Below, one piece after another: positions 20,958 to 35,900 of a DNA stretch of 42,436 nucleotides. A program made the position numbers and the translations under genes. The notes under the pieces were generated by a model. That model was given only the letters and a program-made list of their open reading frames with translations. It was not told the origin of the DNA and did no database searches. The stretch spans positions 1 through 42,436 of the forward strand of contig JAEUGY010000019.1 in the NCBI GenBank assembly GCA_016794625.1. Direction: 5' to 3'. How positions within the stretch are numbered: position 1 is the stretch's first letter; every line of letters begins with the position of its first letter. Origin of the DNA: Opitutaceae bacterium. GTDB lineage: Bacteria; Verrucomicrobiota; Verrucomicrobiia; Opitutales; Opitutaceae.

Positions 20958-23900
20958 GTGAATTTTCACCTGCGCGTCGCATCTAGTTGGCTGTCGTTGT
21001 TGGGTTACTTCCTCCTGGCCGTCGCAACGTCCCATGCTCAGAGCACGCCGACGTCGGGGGCGATTGCGGCGGGAACCTCTCACAGTCTCGGTTTGCGGGC
21101 AGATGGTACGGTGTGGGCGTGGGGACTGAATACCAATGGGCAGCTCGGAGACAGCTCCACCACGAATCGAGAAGCTCCGGTGGCCGTTTCAGCCTTGACC
21201 GGTGTGGCCGCAGTGTCGGCGGGTGCATCCCACTCCCTGGCGTTGAAAACCGATGGAACCGTGCGCGCCTGGGGACTGAACACCAACGGGCGGCTCGGAG
21301 ACGGAACCACCACGCAAAGGACCAGTCCGGTTGCTGTCTCCACGATTACTGGCATCACGGCGGTCGCTGCCGGGGGAAGCCACAGTCTCGCGCTCAAGTC
21401 GGACGGCACCGTCTGGGCCTGGGGATTGAACACCAACGGACAATTGGGAGACGGGAGCACGACCCAGCGAACCAGCCCGGTGCAAATCGCCTCGTTCACG
21501 GGAGTGATAGCGATCGCCGCAGGCACATCGCACAGTTTGGCCCTCAAGTCAGATGGAACGGTGTGGGCGTGGGGATTGAACACCAACGGACGTCTGGGCG
21601 ATGGAACCACCACGCAGCGCACGTCTCCGGTCCAGGTTTCGACGATCACAAGCATCACGGCCATTGCGGCCGGGGGTTCGCACAGCATGGCCCTCAAATC
21701 GGACGGCACTGTGTGGAACTGGGGTCTTAATTCGAATGGGCAACTGGGAGACGGCACGACCACGCAACGAACCAGTCCGGTCCAGATTGGCTCCTTTGGT
21801 TCGGTTGCCTCGATTGGAGCGGGCAACACCCACAGTCTCGCCGTGAAAAGCGACGGAACCACGTGGTCCTGGGGTCTCAATTCGAACAGCCAGCTCGGCG
21901 ACGGCACGACGACGCAGCGCACGGCACCCGTGCAAGTGCCTTCGCTCACCATCGGCCTCAAGGTCGCCGCAGGTGGAACGCACTCGCTCGTCCTGACGAC
22001 CTCCGGGACGGTAGTGGCGCTGGGAAATGATGCGAGCGGACAGCTGGGCGATGGTGTCGCGACCAACCTGCGCCCGAAGTTGATTCAGTCGGGGACCTTC
22101 ATCGACGTTCTGAAAGTGGCGGCAGGAACGTCGCACACGGTTGCCCTGCGCGAAGGTGGGACCGTCTGGACATGGGGTCTGAACACAAACGGGCAACTTG
22201 GCGATGGTTCGACGACGCTGCGTGTGCTGCCGGTCCAAGTCACCACCCTGACGACCGTCACTGCGGTGGCGGCGGGAGCCTCACACAGTCTGGCCGCCAA
22301 AGCCGATGGCACCGCCTGGGCTTGGGGCCTCAATACGAATGGACAGTTGGGCGACAACTCCACCACGCAGAGAACCTCGCCGGTCCAGGTGTCCACGTTG
22401 ACGGGAACGACCGCGGTTGCCGCCGGCGGGTCCCACAGCCTTGCCCTCAAATCCGACGGCACCGTCCGTAGCTGGGGGCTCAATACTAATGGCCAATTGG
22501 GAGATGCCTCGACCACCCAGCGGCTCGTACCGGTCTCCGTCGCGACCCTCACCGGAATCACGGCGGTGGCCGCGGGCGGATCCCACAGTCTCGCCCTCAA
22601 GTCCGACGGTACCGTGTGGTCCTGGGGCCTCAACACCAATGGCCAATTGGGAGATGCCTCGACCACCCAGCGCACCTCGCCCGTGCAAGTCAGCACCGTG
22701 ACCGGGATCGTGGCGATTTCTGCGGGTACCTCCCACAGCATGGCCCTGAAATCCGATGGGACCGTGTGGGTCTGGGGTCTGAACACCAACGGCAGGCTGG
22801 GGGATGGAACCACCACGCAGCGCAACTCGCCGGTGCAACTTGCTTCGTTCACCGGCGTCAGCGGCATCGCCGCCGGCGGTTCGCACACCCTCGCGGTCAA
22901 AACGGACGGGACGGCCCGTGGTTGGGGATTGAACACGAGCGGGCAGATTGGAGATGGAACCTTCACCCAGCGCACTTCGCCGGTGAGTGTGAGTGTACTC
23001 ACGGGAGCCAATGCCGTGGCCGCAGGCGGCACCCACAGCCTCGCTGTCCTGACGAACAAGACGCTCCGTGTGTGGGGCAATCATGCCTCCGGACAGCTGG
23101 GCGCACCAACCATCTTCCGCAGTGCCAGTGCCATTGCCCTTAAAAGCACCGCCGCCGACACCGACCTGGACGGTCTGCCCGATACCTGGGAGACCAGCTC
23201 CTTTGGCAACCTCTCTCAATCGGGGAGCGCGGACACCGACGGGGACGGTCTGACCCACGTGCAGGAGTATGTTCGAGGGACCAACCCGACGCTGCCGGAT
23301 GTCGACGGTGACTTCCTGACCGATCCGGTGGACTCGTATCCTGCAGACTACTTCAACAACACCGCCCCGACCCTGACGATTGTCGGCGGAAACAACCAGA
23401 CGACTCCCGCGGGACAATTCAATCCGGTTCCCTTTGACGTCGCTGTCTGGAACACGGCCGGAACCGTTCCCCTCATCAATGCCCCCATCACGTTCGATGT
23501 GATTTCAGGAGGCGGCAATCTGGCGACGACCAACGTCGGATCGCCCCCGCTCGTCAGCACTCTGCCCCTGGTCACCGACCAGGACGGCACCGCTCAGGCC
23601 TTCTACAAGCAGCCGGCAACCTCGGGCGTCACCAGTTCGGTTCGTGCCACGGCCGGAGTCACCCAGATCCTCCTCTCGTCGTCCTCCTCCTCCGCGGACC
23701 AGTCTCCGCCCTCAACGCCAACCAACCTGTCCGCCTCGTCGATCACCGTAACGAGTCTGCTCCTCAGTTGGACGGCTTCCACCGACAATGTCGCGGTGAC
23801 GAGTTACGACGTGTATCGGGACGGCGTCCTTGCTGGCACCACGGCAACGCCCTCGATCAGCCTCTCCTCCCTGTCTCCGGCCACGACCTACGCATGGTCG

Positions 23901-26900
23901 GTCAAGGCGAAAGACGCGGCGAACAACGTATCGACCGCAAGTGCCGTGCTCCTCGCCACCACGCTGAGTGACACGGCAGCCCCCTCGGTCCCCAGCGGTC
24001 TCGCCTCGTCCAGCATCGGCCTCACCTCGTTCACCCTCACCTGGACCGCTTCGACGGACAATGTGAGCGTATCCGGCTACGACATCTTCAAGAACGGAGT
24101 CTTGGTCGGCACCTCCTCAACCCCCTCGCTCGCGGTGAGCGGCTTGCTGCCCGGAACGGCCTATACGATGACCGTAAAGTCCCGCGACGCGGTGCCGAAC
24201 GCCTCGTCCGCGAGTTCAGGGCTGCTCGTGACCACCACGGCGGATACCACGGCTCCCTCGGTTCCGACGGGTCTCGCCCAGACCGCGGCCACGCCCACCA
24301 CCCTCACGCTGAGCTGGACGGCATCGACCGACAACCTCGCCGTCGCCTCCTACGAGATCTTTAGGGATGGCGTCCTGGCGGGGACCGTCTCCGGCACCAG
24401 CATGGTGATCACGGGCCTCAAAAGCGCCACCCGTTACGCCATGACAGTGAAGGCGCGGGACACCGTCGGAAACCTCTCCGCCGCCAGTTCCACACTCGCC
24501 GCATTGACCGCATTGGAAGGCCCTCCTCTGTCCACGCCCGGTCTGAAGCTCTGGCTGCAGGCCAGCACCCTGGCCCCGGGCACACTCACGTCATGGACGG
24601 ACCAAAGCGGTTTGGGCAACCACGCGACGCAAACCAATGCCAGCTGGAAACCGGACGTGATGACAGGGCAGCTGAACGGTCGCTCCGCCGTTCGTTTCGA
24701 CGGGACCAATGACTCGCTGAACGTGCCGAACATTCTCGGATCGGCGACCGCGGGTGAAGCCTTTGTGGTGCTCAAAACCTCGGGGTTGGCACCCGCAGTC
24801 AACCACGGGTTCTGGCGGATGGGCACCGAGTTCTGGGGAGCGGCCTATACCCTGAGCAACGGATGGGTGCTGGACGAATTCGGCAGTGACACGCGTCGCG
24901 AAATCAAGGTTTTGCCCGTGGCCGCCACTTCCTACCACCTTTACAACGTATCCTCGCAGGCAGGGGAGTGGGTGGCCCGTTTCAACGGCTTGGTGGGATA
25001 CTCCGACCAAGTGAACACGGTGGGATTCCGCAGCGATCCCAGTCTGGGCCGCAGCGAAGCAGACTACTTCACCGGCGACATGACCGAAGTCGTGATCTTC
25101 AACCGGGTGCTCACCCCGGACGAGCGTCAATCGATCGGAGAATATCTGACTCAAAAGTATGCCCTTCCCACCGTTCCGATCCCGGCAAAACCGTCGGTGC
25201 GAATCTACCCGGTATCAGGGACTCAGGTTGACCTGGGCTGGAGCCACTCCGTTACGACCGCAGGCGTCCTTGCACTGATCGAGCGCAAAACGCCCACCAG
25301 CGAGTACCAATCCGTGGCGCAAGCAAGAGACCTCCTCTCGTGGACCGATACCTCTCTCACGCCCGGCGCAACCTACAGCTACCGGATTAAGCTCCGCACC
25401 TATGCGGGCGATTCCGAGTGGTCGGATCCGGTCACGATCACCACCCCCGTCAGCATTCAATCTCCACCCAGCGACGGGCTCAAACTGTGGGTGCGTCCCA
25501 CCGTCGGCGCAGCCGCCGAAGGCGCGCTCTCCCTCTGGAAAGACCAGAGCGGCCTCAACAACCACCTCATCCAGAACGACGCCAATCATGATCCCACCCT
25601 CGTCAACAACCAGCTGAACGGATTTCCCATTGTTCGTTTTGCGGGCAGTGATTTCCTCTACGTTCCGAACCTGCTGGGCGGTTCAACCGCAGGAGAGATC
25701 TTCGCCGTTCTCAAGCGTGCTCCCATTGCGCCCGATACGTTCAATACGCTCTGGTCCTTTGGCTTCGGCTACGGCTCGGGCTACTACAACAGCGACTTTT
25801 ATGAGGACTTCGGAACGAATGAGGTGAACTTCCATGCCGGATCGGCCGTGGTCGACCAGTTTCACGTGCGCAACGTGGTGATGTCCGCGGGGGTGCTGCA
25901 GGAGCGCTTGAATGGGTTTCTGCATTGGGAACGTTCCGGTGCGACCGTCGACTTTCGAACCAATCCGGACATTGGAGCCGGCTTTCATGGGGACATTGCT
26001 GAGGTTCTGATCTACAACCGCGCCCTTTCGGCCGTGGAACGCGAGAGCGTCGGCATCTACCTCGCGAACCGGTACTCCCTTTCGACGATTCCGATTCCAG
26101 CGAAACCCGTACTCTCGGTCTTCCCGAATTCCGCAACCCATGTGGACCTGGCGTGGACCTCGACCGCCACCACCGCGGGCACGGTTTCCACCATCGAACG
26201 CATGACGGGCACCGGCGGTTTTGTTGCGGTTGCCGATGTCGTCGATACCCTGGCTTGGTCGGATACGACCCTCTCCGCCGGCACCAACTACACCTACCGG
26301 GTCACCGTCCGCACCTACGGCGGCAAATCATCGACCAGTGATCCGGTGGCCGTCACCACCTCAACCACCGTGGCAAGCCCACCCAAATCAGGGATGAGGC
26401 TTTGGCTCCGATCGACAGTAGGGACACAATCCGCAGGACCGCTCACGGTGTGGTACGATCAAAGCGGCCTCAACAACCACTTCTTCCAAACCAATGCGGC
26501 GTATCGGGCCACCACGGTCTTCGACCAAGTCGGCGGCCGGCCGGTCGTCCGCTTTGCCGGCGAGACCTCCCTCAATGGCCCGGATCTGATGGCGGGAACA
26601 AGCGCGGGAGAAATCATCGCAGTCCTCAAGAAGTCGCCGGTGGCGCCCGACACCTTTAACTCAATCTGGCAATTCGGCACGGGTTTCGGCTCCGGCTACT
26701 ACAACGCCGACGCCTACGAAGACTTCGGGGCGAGTGAATCGACGTTCCACGTTGGCTCCACGCTCGCCGACTCGTTCCATGTGCGTTCGGTTTCAGCCGG
26801 TGACGGAGAGCTGGCCGAATTTCTCAATGGAATCCAGACCTGGCAGCGAACCGGGGTCACACCCGCCTTCCGGAATGATCCGAGCATCGGTGGGGGTTTC

Positions 26901-29900
26901 CACGGCGACATCGCAGAGCTCTTGATTTACTCCCGACGACTGACCCCGACGGAACGGGAGCAAATCGGAACCTACCTCGCCACGAAGTACCCGATTTCCA
27001 GTATTCCCGTACCCGCAGCCCCCGTCCTCACGGCTTCTCCGGTGGCTGGCGATCGGGTCGACTTGTCCTGGACCGGACTCGTAACCACCGCGACCACGAC
27101 TGCACTCATCGAGCGCAAAGTAGGCTCGGGCGACTTTGCTCTCGTGTCCCAGCTCAGCAACCAGTCGAGTTGGTCAGACTCGGGGCTCGTCAGCGGAACC
27201 ACCTACACCTATCGGGTCCGTCTCCGCACGTACACCGGCGTCTCACCCTACAGCAATGCGCTGAGTGTGACCACCTCGGCCTCCCTGCTCTCGCCACCGG
27301 GAAGCGGACTCCGACTCTGGTTGCGTCCGACCGTGGGCACCCAAGGCGCAGGCCCGTTGTCCTCGTGGAGCGACCAGAGCGGAAGGAACAACCCGATTGT
27401 GCAGGACAATCCGGACTTCCGGCCAACCCTCGTCACCGGTCAGCTGGGCGGATTGCCCGTCGTAAGGTTTGACGGCATCGACGATGTGCTGCCTCTGCCC
27501 GACGTGATGGCGGGAGCGACCTCCGGGGAGATCCTAGCAGTTGTCAAAAAAGGCACCGTGCCGGCCGATACCTTCAACACCCTTTGGGGTTTTGGCTTTG
27601 GATACGGGTCAGGTTACTACAATGCCGACGCCTACGAGGACTTCGGCACCAACGAGGTCAACTTCCATGTCGGGTCCTCGGTTTCCAACAACTACCACAT
27701 CCACAACGTCTCCATCGCAGCGAACGGAGACCTGGCCGTACGCTTGAATGGCACGATTCTCTGGCAGCGAACCGGAGCCGCCGTGACCTTCCGGACGGAT
27801 CCGACTCTGGGCGGAGGGTTCAACGGAGATCTGGTCGAAATCCTGATCTATGACCGGGTGCTTTCGAGTGCAGAACGGTCCGCGATTCAGGACTATCTGA
27901 ACGGACGTTACATCACCTCCGACTCGGTGGCACCGTCGACCCCGGGCGGCCTGGCAGTTTCGAGCCAGTCGGCGTCCTCCTTCACCCTCTCGTGGACCGC
28001 ATCCACCGACAACGTCGGCGTTGTGGCCTATGACGTCTTCAAGGATGGGTCATTCCACGCCTCCAGCACCGGTTCACCGTTGGTCATCGCAGGGCTCGTC
28101 CCTTCGACTTCGTATTCCATGACCGTAAAGGCTCGTGATGCCGCCGGAAACGTCTCCTCGCCGAGCAGCGCAACCCCGGGAACAACAACCGCGGATACCC
28201 TCACCCCGAGTGTACCCCAGGCCCTGACCGAGGCATTTGTCGGTTCCACGGAAGCGACCGTTCGCTGGTCCCCCTCCACCGACAACGTCGGTGTGACGGG
28301 CTACGAGGTCTACCAGGATGGTGTTTTGCTGGGTACCTCCGCCACGCCCGCAAGAACCTTCACGGGTCTTTCTCCCGGCTCGGTCTACGTCATCACCGTC
28401 AGGGCAAGAGACGCCGCAGGAAACGTCTCGAATCCCAGTACACCGTTCAACCTTCGCCCCGTGGTGGACATCGTGCCTCCGAGCACGCCCACCGGCCTTT
28501 CGACCGCCTCTATTTCAGGCACCTCCTTCAGCCTGTCGTGGACGAGCTCGAACGACAATGTTGGAGTCGTCGGCTACGAAGTGCTCACCGGTGGAAACCT
28601 CGTGGAGCAGGTCCCAGGGAATTCAATTGCCGTTTCCGGCCTGGTCCCGGGAGCAACGTATCGGATGTCGGTGGTGGCCATCGACAGTGCAGGCAACCGG
28701 TCCGCCGCCAGTGGACTGGTGGAAGTGACCACCTCCGCGGATACAACGGTGCCAAGCACGCCTGCATCCGTGGCCGTGTCCGCGATCAGCCGGGTGGGCG
28801 CGACGGTCTCCTGGGCTGCATCGACCGACAATGTCGCAGTGACCGGTTATGAGGTTTACCGCGATGCAACGTTGGCGGGTTCCGCAACCACTCCCTCATT
28901 TGAACTCACCGGGCTCAATTCCGGGACCAGCTATGCGATTACGGTAAAGGCCATCGACTCCAGCGGCAATCGGTCCCTGGCCAGCTCGGCCGTGGTCTGC
29001 ACCACGCTGATTGACGGCGTTCCCGCCTCCCTCCCGGGACTCAGGCTTTGGTTGCGGGGGTCAACTCTGGCGCCCGGCTCGATCACAGAGTGGGTGGACC
29101 AAAGTGGCAAAGGCATGAACGCGACCCAGGCGACCTCCGGGTTCCGCCCGAGTGCGGTCGCGTCTCAGATCAATGGACACACCGTGGTGCGCTTTGACGG
29201 TGGGGACGACCGGCTCAACCTCTCCAACGTCATGTTGGGGACCCAGGCAGGCGAGATCTACGCCGTTCTCCGCAAGGGCACGGTTCCTCCGAATTCGTTC
29301 AGTCTCCCCTGGAGTTTTGGCTTGGGCTACGGCACCGGCTACTACAACGCAGACGCCCTCGAGGATTTTGGCACCACGGACGTCAACTTTCACCCCGATA
29401 GTCCGGTTTCGAACAACTACCATCTGCACAACACCTCCACGGCTGCGGGTTCCATCATCAAGCGCCTGAATGGCCTGATCATATGGCAGCGCACCGGGGC
29501 TCCCATCGCCTTCTCCGACGCCCCCATACTTGGACAGGCCTTTGCCGGGGACATTGCCGAACTCATGGTCTTCGACCGGGTGTTGAGCGCAAATGAACGG
29601 GAAACCCTCGGTTCCTACCTGACCCAGCGCTACGCCCTCACCGATGTCCTGGTACCCGCAGCTCCCCAACTGCAGATCGCCGGAGTGGCAGCCAACCACG
29701 TGGATCTTTGGTGGAATCCGCCCGCGGGAACATCCGGTACCGTCACGACTATCGAGCGTAAAGTGGGAGCGGGATCCTTTACCGTGGTGGGAGAAATTGA
29801 GAATGCGTCCGCCTGGTCGGACCTGACCACGAGTGCTGGAACGGCCTACACCTATCGAATCCGCACTCGAACCTATGCGGGAACGTCCTCGTTCAGTAAC

Positions 29901-32900
29901 GAGGCCATCAATACACCGGACGCAGTCGCAGCGCCCACCTCGACCGGGCGCCGACTTTGGCTTCGTTCAACGGCCGGGACCCGGGGCGTGGGGCCGATCG
30001 CAGCCTGGCAGGACCAAAGCGGCCTGGGCAATGACGCGATTCAATCCACCCCGGGAATGCGTCCGACGCTCGTGGCCGCGCAGGTGGGCGGCCAGCCCGT
30101 CATCAGGTTTGATGGCATCGATGATCGCCTCGTCCTGCCCTCGGTCATGGCGGGATCCACCGCGGGAGAAATCATCGCCCTCGTAAAGAAAGCAACCGTC
30201 CCCCTCAACACCTTCAATACCCTGTGGGACTTCGGCCTGGGAACCGGCTACTACAATTCAGATCGCTATGAAGGATTCGGAACCACCGAAACGAACTTCC
30301 ATCCGGATTCTCCCATTTCCCAGGACTATCACCTCCAAAGCACCTCCCTGTCAGCCACGGGTGACTTGATCGTGCGATTGAATGGTGCGGTGCATTGGCA
30401 GCGGTCCGGTGCAGCCGTCTCGTTCCGCAGTGATCCCACCCTGGGCGCGGGCTTCAAGGGCGACATCGTCGAACTTCTAGTCTACGATCGCGTCCTCTCT
30501 CCCTCGGAACGCGACGCCGCCCACCTCTATCTGACCTCAAGGTACTCAGGGGTTGATGCGGTGGTCCCTTCGACCCCCACGGGACTGGCGGCATCCGCCA
30601 TCGGAGCCTCCTCCTTCACCCTCTCCTGGAACGCATCCACGGACAATGTCTCGGTCCTGGACTACGAAGTACTCAAGGATGGGATCCCCTACGGAGTCGC
30701 GACCACCCCGTCCCTAGCCATTTCCGGTCTCAGCCCTTCGACCGGCTATTCAATGACCGTTCGCGCAAGGGACAGTGCCCGGAATCTCTCCTCCCTGAGC
30801 TCCCCCCTCGTGGTGACCACCACGGGCGATACCACCGCACCGAGTGCCCCGACCGGTTTGCTCGAATCCGCCATCGGCCCAAGCTCGTTCATCCTCAGCT
30901 GGACGGCGGCGACCGACAATGTCGCCGTGACGGGGTACGAAGTCTTCCGGGATGGGGCTTCGATCGGCACCACCACCAACCTCACCCTGCCCATCACCGG
31001 GCTCGCGACCGGGACGGCTTACTCCATGACGGTGAAGGCCCGCGACGCCGCGAACAACGTCTCTGCCAGTAGTGCGGCAAAGCTCGTCACCACGACCTCC
31101 GACACCACCCCTCCAAGCGTTCCGGGCGGGCTTGCCTCTTCATCCATCACTCTGACGTCCTTCACACTCTCCTGGTCAGCCTCCAGCGACAATGTCGCGG
31201 TGGCAGGGTACGAAGTCTACCGGGATGGCACCCTGGTAGGCCAGACGGCATCGCTCTCACTGAGCCTGTCGGGACTCGTCCCTGGAACCGCCTACAGCAT
31301 GACGGTCAAGGCCAAGGACACATCGCAGAACCTTTCCACCGCCAGCACCGCTTTGGGCGTTTCCACCACGGGAGACTCCGTGGCCCCTTCTGTTCCATCT
31401 GCACTGGCTGCCTCCTCAGTCACTCGAACTTCGCTGAATCTCTCCTGGACCGGCTCCACCGACAACGTGGGCGTGAGTGGCTACGACATCTACAAGGATG
31501 GCGTCCTCCTCACTTCCGCAACCTCCACAACCCACGCCATCACCGGGCTGCTGGCCAATACCTCCTACAGCTTTACCATCCGGGCACGCGATGCCGCGGG
31601 AAACACCTCGGCTGCCAGCACCGCGCTTGTCGTCCTGACAAACCTCGACGGGCCACCCGCCGCACTGTCCGGGCTCCGACTCTGGCTGCGTGCGGACACC
31701 ACGGCGACAGGCGCCGTCGCCACCTGGAAGGACCAGAGCGGACTGGGCCACCACGCCAATCAAGGGAGTGGAACGTCTCAACCCCTGTCGGTATCCAATG
31801 TGTTGAACGGCAAGCCCGTCATTCGTTTTGACGGAACGGACGACTTCTATCCCTTGCCCAACCTCCTCAGCGGCGCCAATGCCGGAGAAATCCTGGCAGT
31901 CGTCAAGAAACAGAGCGTTCCCGCCAATACCCTGAACACCCTGTGGCACTTCGGGACCAATGCCTATGGCACCGCCTACTACAATTCGAACAAGATTGAA
32001 TCGTTCGGAACTTCGGACAGCGACATGCATGCCGCCAGCGTTGCCGCCAACGACTTCCATATTCTGGGTGTTTCGATTGGTGGAGGCACCACCACCGAGC
32101 GCCACAACGGCGTCGTGACTTGGTCGCGAACTGGCGTCACGACCGCCTTCTCCCCAACCCCTCAACTGGGATGGATTTTCAAGGGAGACATCGCGGAAGT
32201 CATGGTCTTCAATCGCGTCCTCTCCGCTTCAGAACGCGAGAGCATCGGGAACTACCTTGCCTCCCGGTACGCGCTCCCCGGAATCACCGCCCCCAGTCTG
32301 CCCACCGTTGAAGCAGCGGTGGCAAGTGCAAGCTCGGTGGACGTCCGTTGGACCCAAGGCGCCCTCGCGATCGCAACAGTCGAGCGGCAAACCAATGGGG
32401 GAACGTTCGTTCCCGTGGCCGAAGTTGAAAATGCCCAATCCTGGACCGACACCTCCGTCTCAGCCGGAGTCAACTATGGCTATCGGGTCAAGGTACGGAA
32501 CTACCTGGGTACGAGTGCCTACAGCACCGTGAGCACGGCAACGATTTCGACCCAGCTGCCGGTGATTCCAGACACCGGCCGGAGGTTGTGGCTGAGATCA
32601 ACGTCCGGCATTGATCAAACCGGAATGGGATCGCGTTGGACCGACCAGTCGGGTTCCGCGAATCATGCGGTGCAGTCCACTCTGCCGAAAGTTCCCGCGC
32701 TCCTCTCCAATCAACTGGGTGGGTATCCCGCACTGGGCTTTGCGGGAGGACAAGTGTTGGTGCTCCCTGAATACCTACGCGACGCCTCTGCGGGAGAACT
32801 CTTTGCCCTGATGAAGTTTGATGTCCCAGGAGCCGTGAACCCTGGACCGACAGCGTGGAAGTTGAATCCGACCCACACGATGTACTATGAGTCAATGTAC

Positions 32901-35900
32901 AATGAAGGCGGCGGCGTGACCACCCAGCGCCTCCGAGACAGCTTCGGATCCACCGCCAATCGTTTGTCGGCTCCGGTGCAGGTGCCCGTCACCAACTACT
33001 ACCTGCACAATGTCGCGGCAGCTTCCTCCCACTGGAGCCTTCGACTCAATGGACTGGTTCATCTCCAGGACGCCGCCAATACCTTCGTGTCCGCCGTGGG
33101 TTACCTCGGTGCCGGGGGCCCCAACGGAGGGTACTTCAAGGGACAGATGATTGAGCTCCTGTCCTACGATCGGATGCTCACCATTGCCGAGCGCGAAGCG
33201 GTCGGAACGTACTTTGCAGTCAAGTACAGCATTCCGTCAGTATCCGTGCCTCCCAAACCCGTCTTGAGTGCTCCGACGGTGCATTATCGTGGGGTCACGC
33301 TCACCTGGACGGCACCCTCGAACCTGCATGCGGTTACGACCATTGAACGCAAACAAGGCGCCGGGGCCTATCAAGTCGTGGGCGAGGTGACCGATTCGAC
33401 CTCATACCGCGACCTCACGGTCCTCGACGGTCAGAGCTACACCTACCGTGTGTCCTCACGCAGTTATGCCGGCGTCTCCCCGTGGAGCGATGAATTGACC
33501 CTAAGCACTCCGGCCCTTGTGAGCACCGGACTGAAACTCTGGTTGCGAAGTGATGACTTGGTGCCCGGTGCCGTTACGTCCTGGGTGGACCAAAGCGTGA
33601 ACGGCAATCACGCCACTCAAGCCACGAGCACGCGCCGCCCACTGGCGGTTGCCTCGGCGGTGAACGGCTATTCTGCCGTGCGATTTGACGGAATCGATGA
33701 TTCCCTGAGTCTGCCGAACGTGCTCGGTGGAGCGACCGCCGGAGAGATCATCGCGGTCGTCAAGGCTCGTCCTCTTCCTGCACCGAAATTCAACCGCCTG
33801 TGGTCGTTCGGTTCCGCCCTGGGATCCTCCTACTGGGCCGGGGCTCGCTACGAGGACTTCGGTACCAACCAGGATAATCTGCACCCCGGATCTCCGCTTT
33901 CCACCGAGTACCACATTGCATCGGTGTCGATTGGCGCCGGTTTGCTCTCCGAACGCGTCAATGGGCTCCTCAATTGGTCGAGAACGGGAGCGGCCGTCGC
34001 ATTCCGTACTGACCCGCAGCTCGGCGGATCGCTGACCGACCTCAACACCGTCTTCAACGGCGATCTGGTCGAAGTGTTTGTCTACAACCGGGTGCTGTCT
34101 CAATCGGAGCGTGACTCCGTATCGAGCTATCTCGCAAAGAAGTTTGCTCCCGCTTCGGTGCAGATTCTGAAGACTCCGGTTCTCACCACGACCGTACGCT
34201 CGTCCACCGAGATTGCACTCCAATGGACCGACGTACCCTTGGGTAACTACGCCCTTGCCACGATTGAGCGCAGCATCGGAGCCGGCGCATTCTCCAGTTT
34301 GGTCACCCTTGAAAACGCCTCGACCCACATTGATACGGGGCTCTCCAGCAACACGGAGTACCGCTATCGGGTGAAGTACTGGGGTCTGGCGGGGGAAACC
34401 GCTTTCAGCAATGTGGCGATTGCCCGCACCCCCTCTCTACCTAGTGTAGTCAGCACCCAACCGGGCACCGCGATTGTGGATTCGAGCGGGGATTGGGTAA
34501 GTACCCCCGAGGGATTCCTCGCCCAAAGCGTCCGCGGTACGCTGAGCTACTCCCTGACTGCACCGACTTCCGGGCTCTATGCCTTTGATGTCACGGTCAA
34601 GGATGGAGTGGCGATCAATCCGCAACGGGAGTTCGATATCGATGTCGTGCTCGACGGAACCATGGTCGGGAATCTGCGCATCCGTGCGAGCGGAACCACC
34701 TCAGCCAGCGGCCGCGTGCAATTGCCCTGGATTGCGGCCGGCCCCCACACCCTCAAGCTCGTCTGGCACAATGGACGAAGCGGCTCCTTCCTCCAGGTAG
34801 TTTCGGTGGCCTTGGTACAACCGGACACCACCGATGCGAACAGCGACGGACGGCCAGATTGGATCGATCCCTACCTTTCAAGCACGTTTGTGTTCGATTC
34901 GGTTCCGGCGATTTCTCACGTGTCACCCTTCACCGTGGAGGGCAATTCCGCGCACCCCGCGTTCGTCACGCTGGAGGCCCAGCATCAAACAGCCCCGCTT
35001 TCCAGCATCACTTCAACACGAGCGCGTCATGGACTCGCTCGCCAGTTCTTTGGTGACGTCACTCTCAACGCCCTCGCTCCCACCGTCGTTACCGCCGTGG
35101 AAGCGGGTGGTCTGCGAACAGCGAGCAAACAGATCACCTGGGCGGCGATGAACCTCAAGGACTCCATGGGCACGAGCATGGTGATCCGGAAAGACGCGGC
35201 TCTCTTGGTTAAGATGTACGATGTCGCGGCCCCAACCGTGAACTACGAAATCACCGTGGAGCGACCGGGCGGTGCTTCCACGACCACGGGCGTGGCTTCC
35301 AGCCAAAATCTCCAAATCGATTTCTTCATCACCGGTGAGCACAAGATCCTTGTGAAACCGGTCGGTGGAACCGCTGAACTCGCCGCAACCATCGTGGTTC
35401 GACACACCACACTCGAACCCGCACCCACGCTTGTCTCCGGATTTAGGAGCGGGATCGGTATGCCCCTCCTCGGTGTTCCAGCTGAAGCCACAATCGAAAG
35501 CGATCCAAGTCTTGTCATCCGTGAAGAGGTCCAAAAGTTCCCACGGTACCTCGCGGTGGATTGCACGGGTCCCGCAAGAATGATTGCGCGTCTCGGCGGC
35601 CCGACTGGCCCGATCGTGGATGCGATTGGGATAGACCTCATTCGATTCTATTGGGAGGAAACCTCCGCAGTAAAAGCGGTGCATCGATTCCCAGATGGGA
35701 CCATCCTCTATCGGTCACCGATCAGCATCGAAGGCACCATCCCGTCTGACTTGGCAATCCACCTCACGAGCCTGGGTGGTGTGGTGTTTCTCAATGGGCG
35801 CACCAGCATGACCATCACCGCCAGCGATTTCGACTCCATGGGGCGTTTCTCCTATTACTTCTATGCCGGGTTGGGAGGAACCACCTGTCACACTGTAGAG

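Noticed and set aside
21080..23417. Long minus-strand frames under the RCC1 block
   Set aside because: Periodic shadows of the 150-bp repeats: repeated Val/Pro/Ser-rich text mirrors the forward repeat.
21060..34437. Regular spaced repeats considered as a CRISPR array
   Set aside because: The repeats are 150-915 bp coding units in one open frame, with no short repeats separated by unique spacers.
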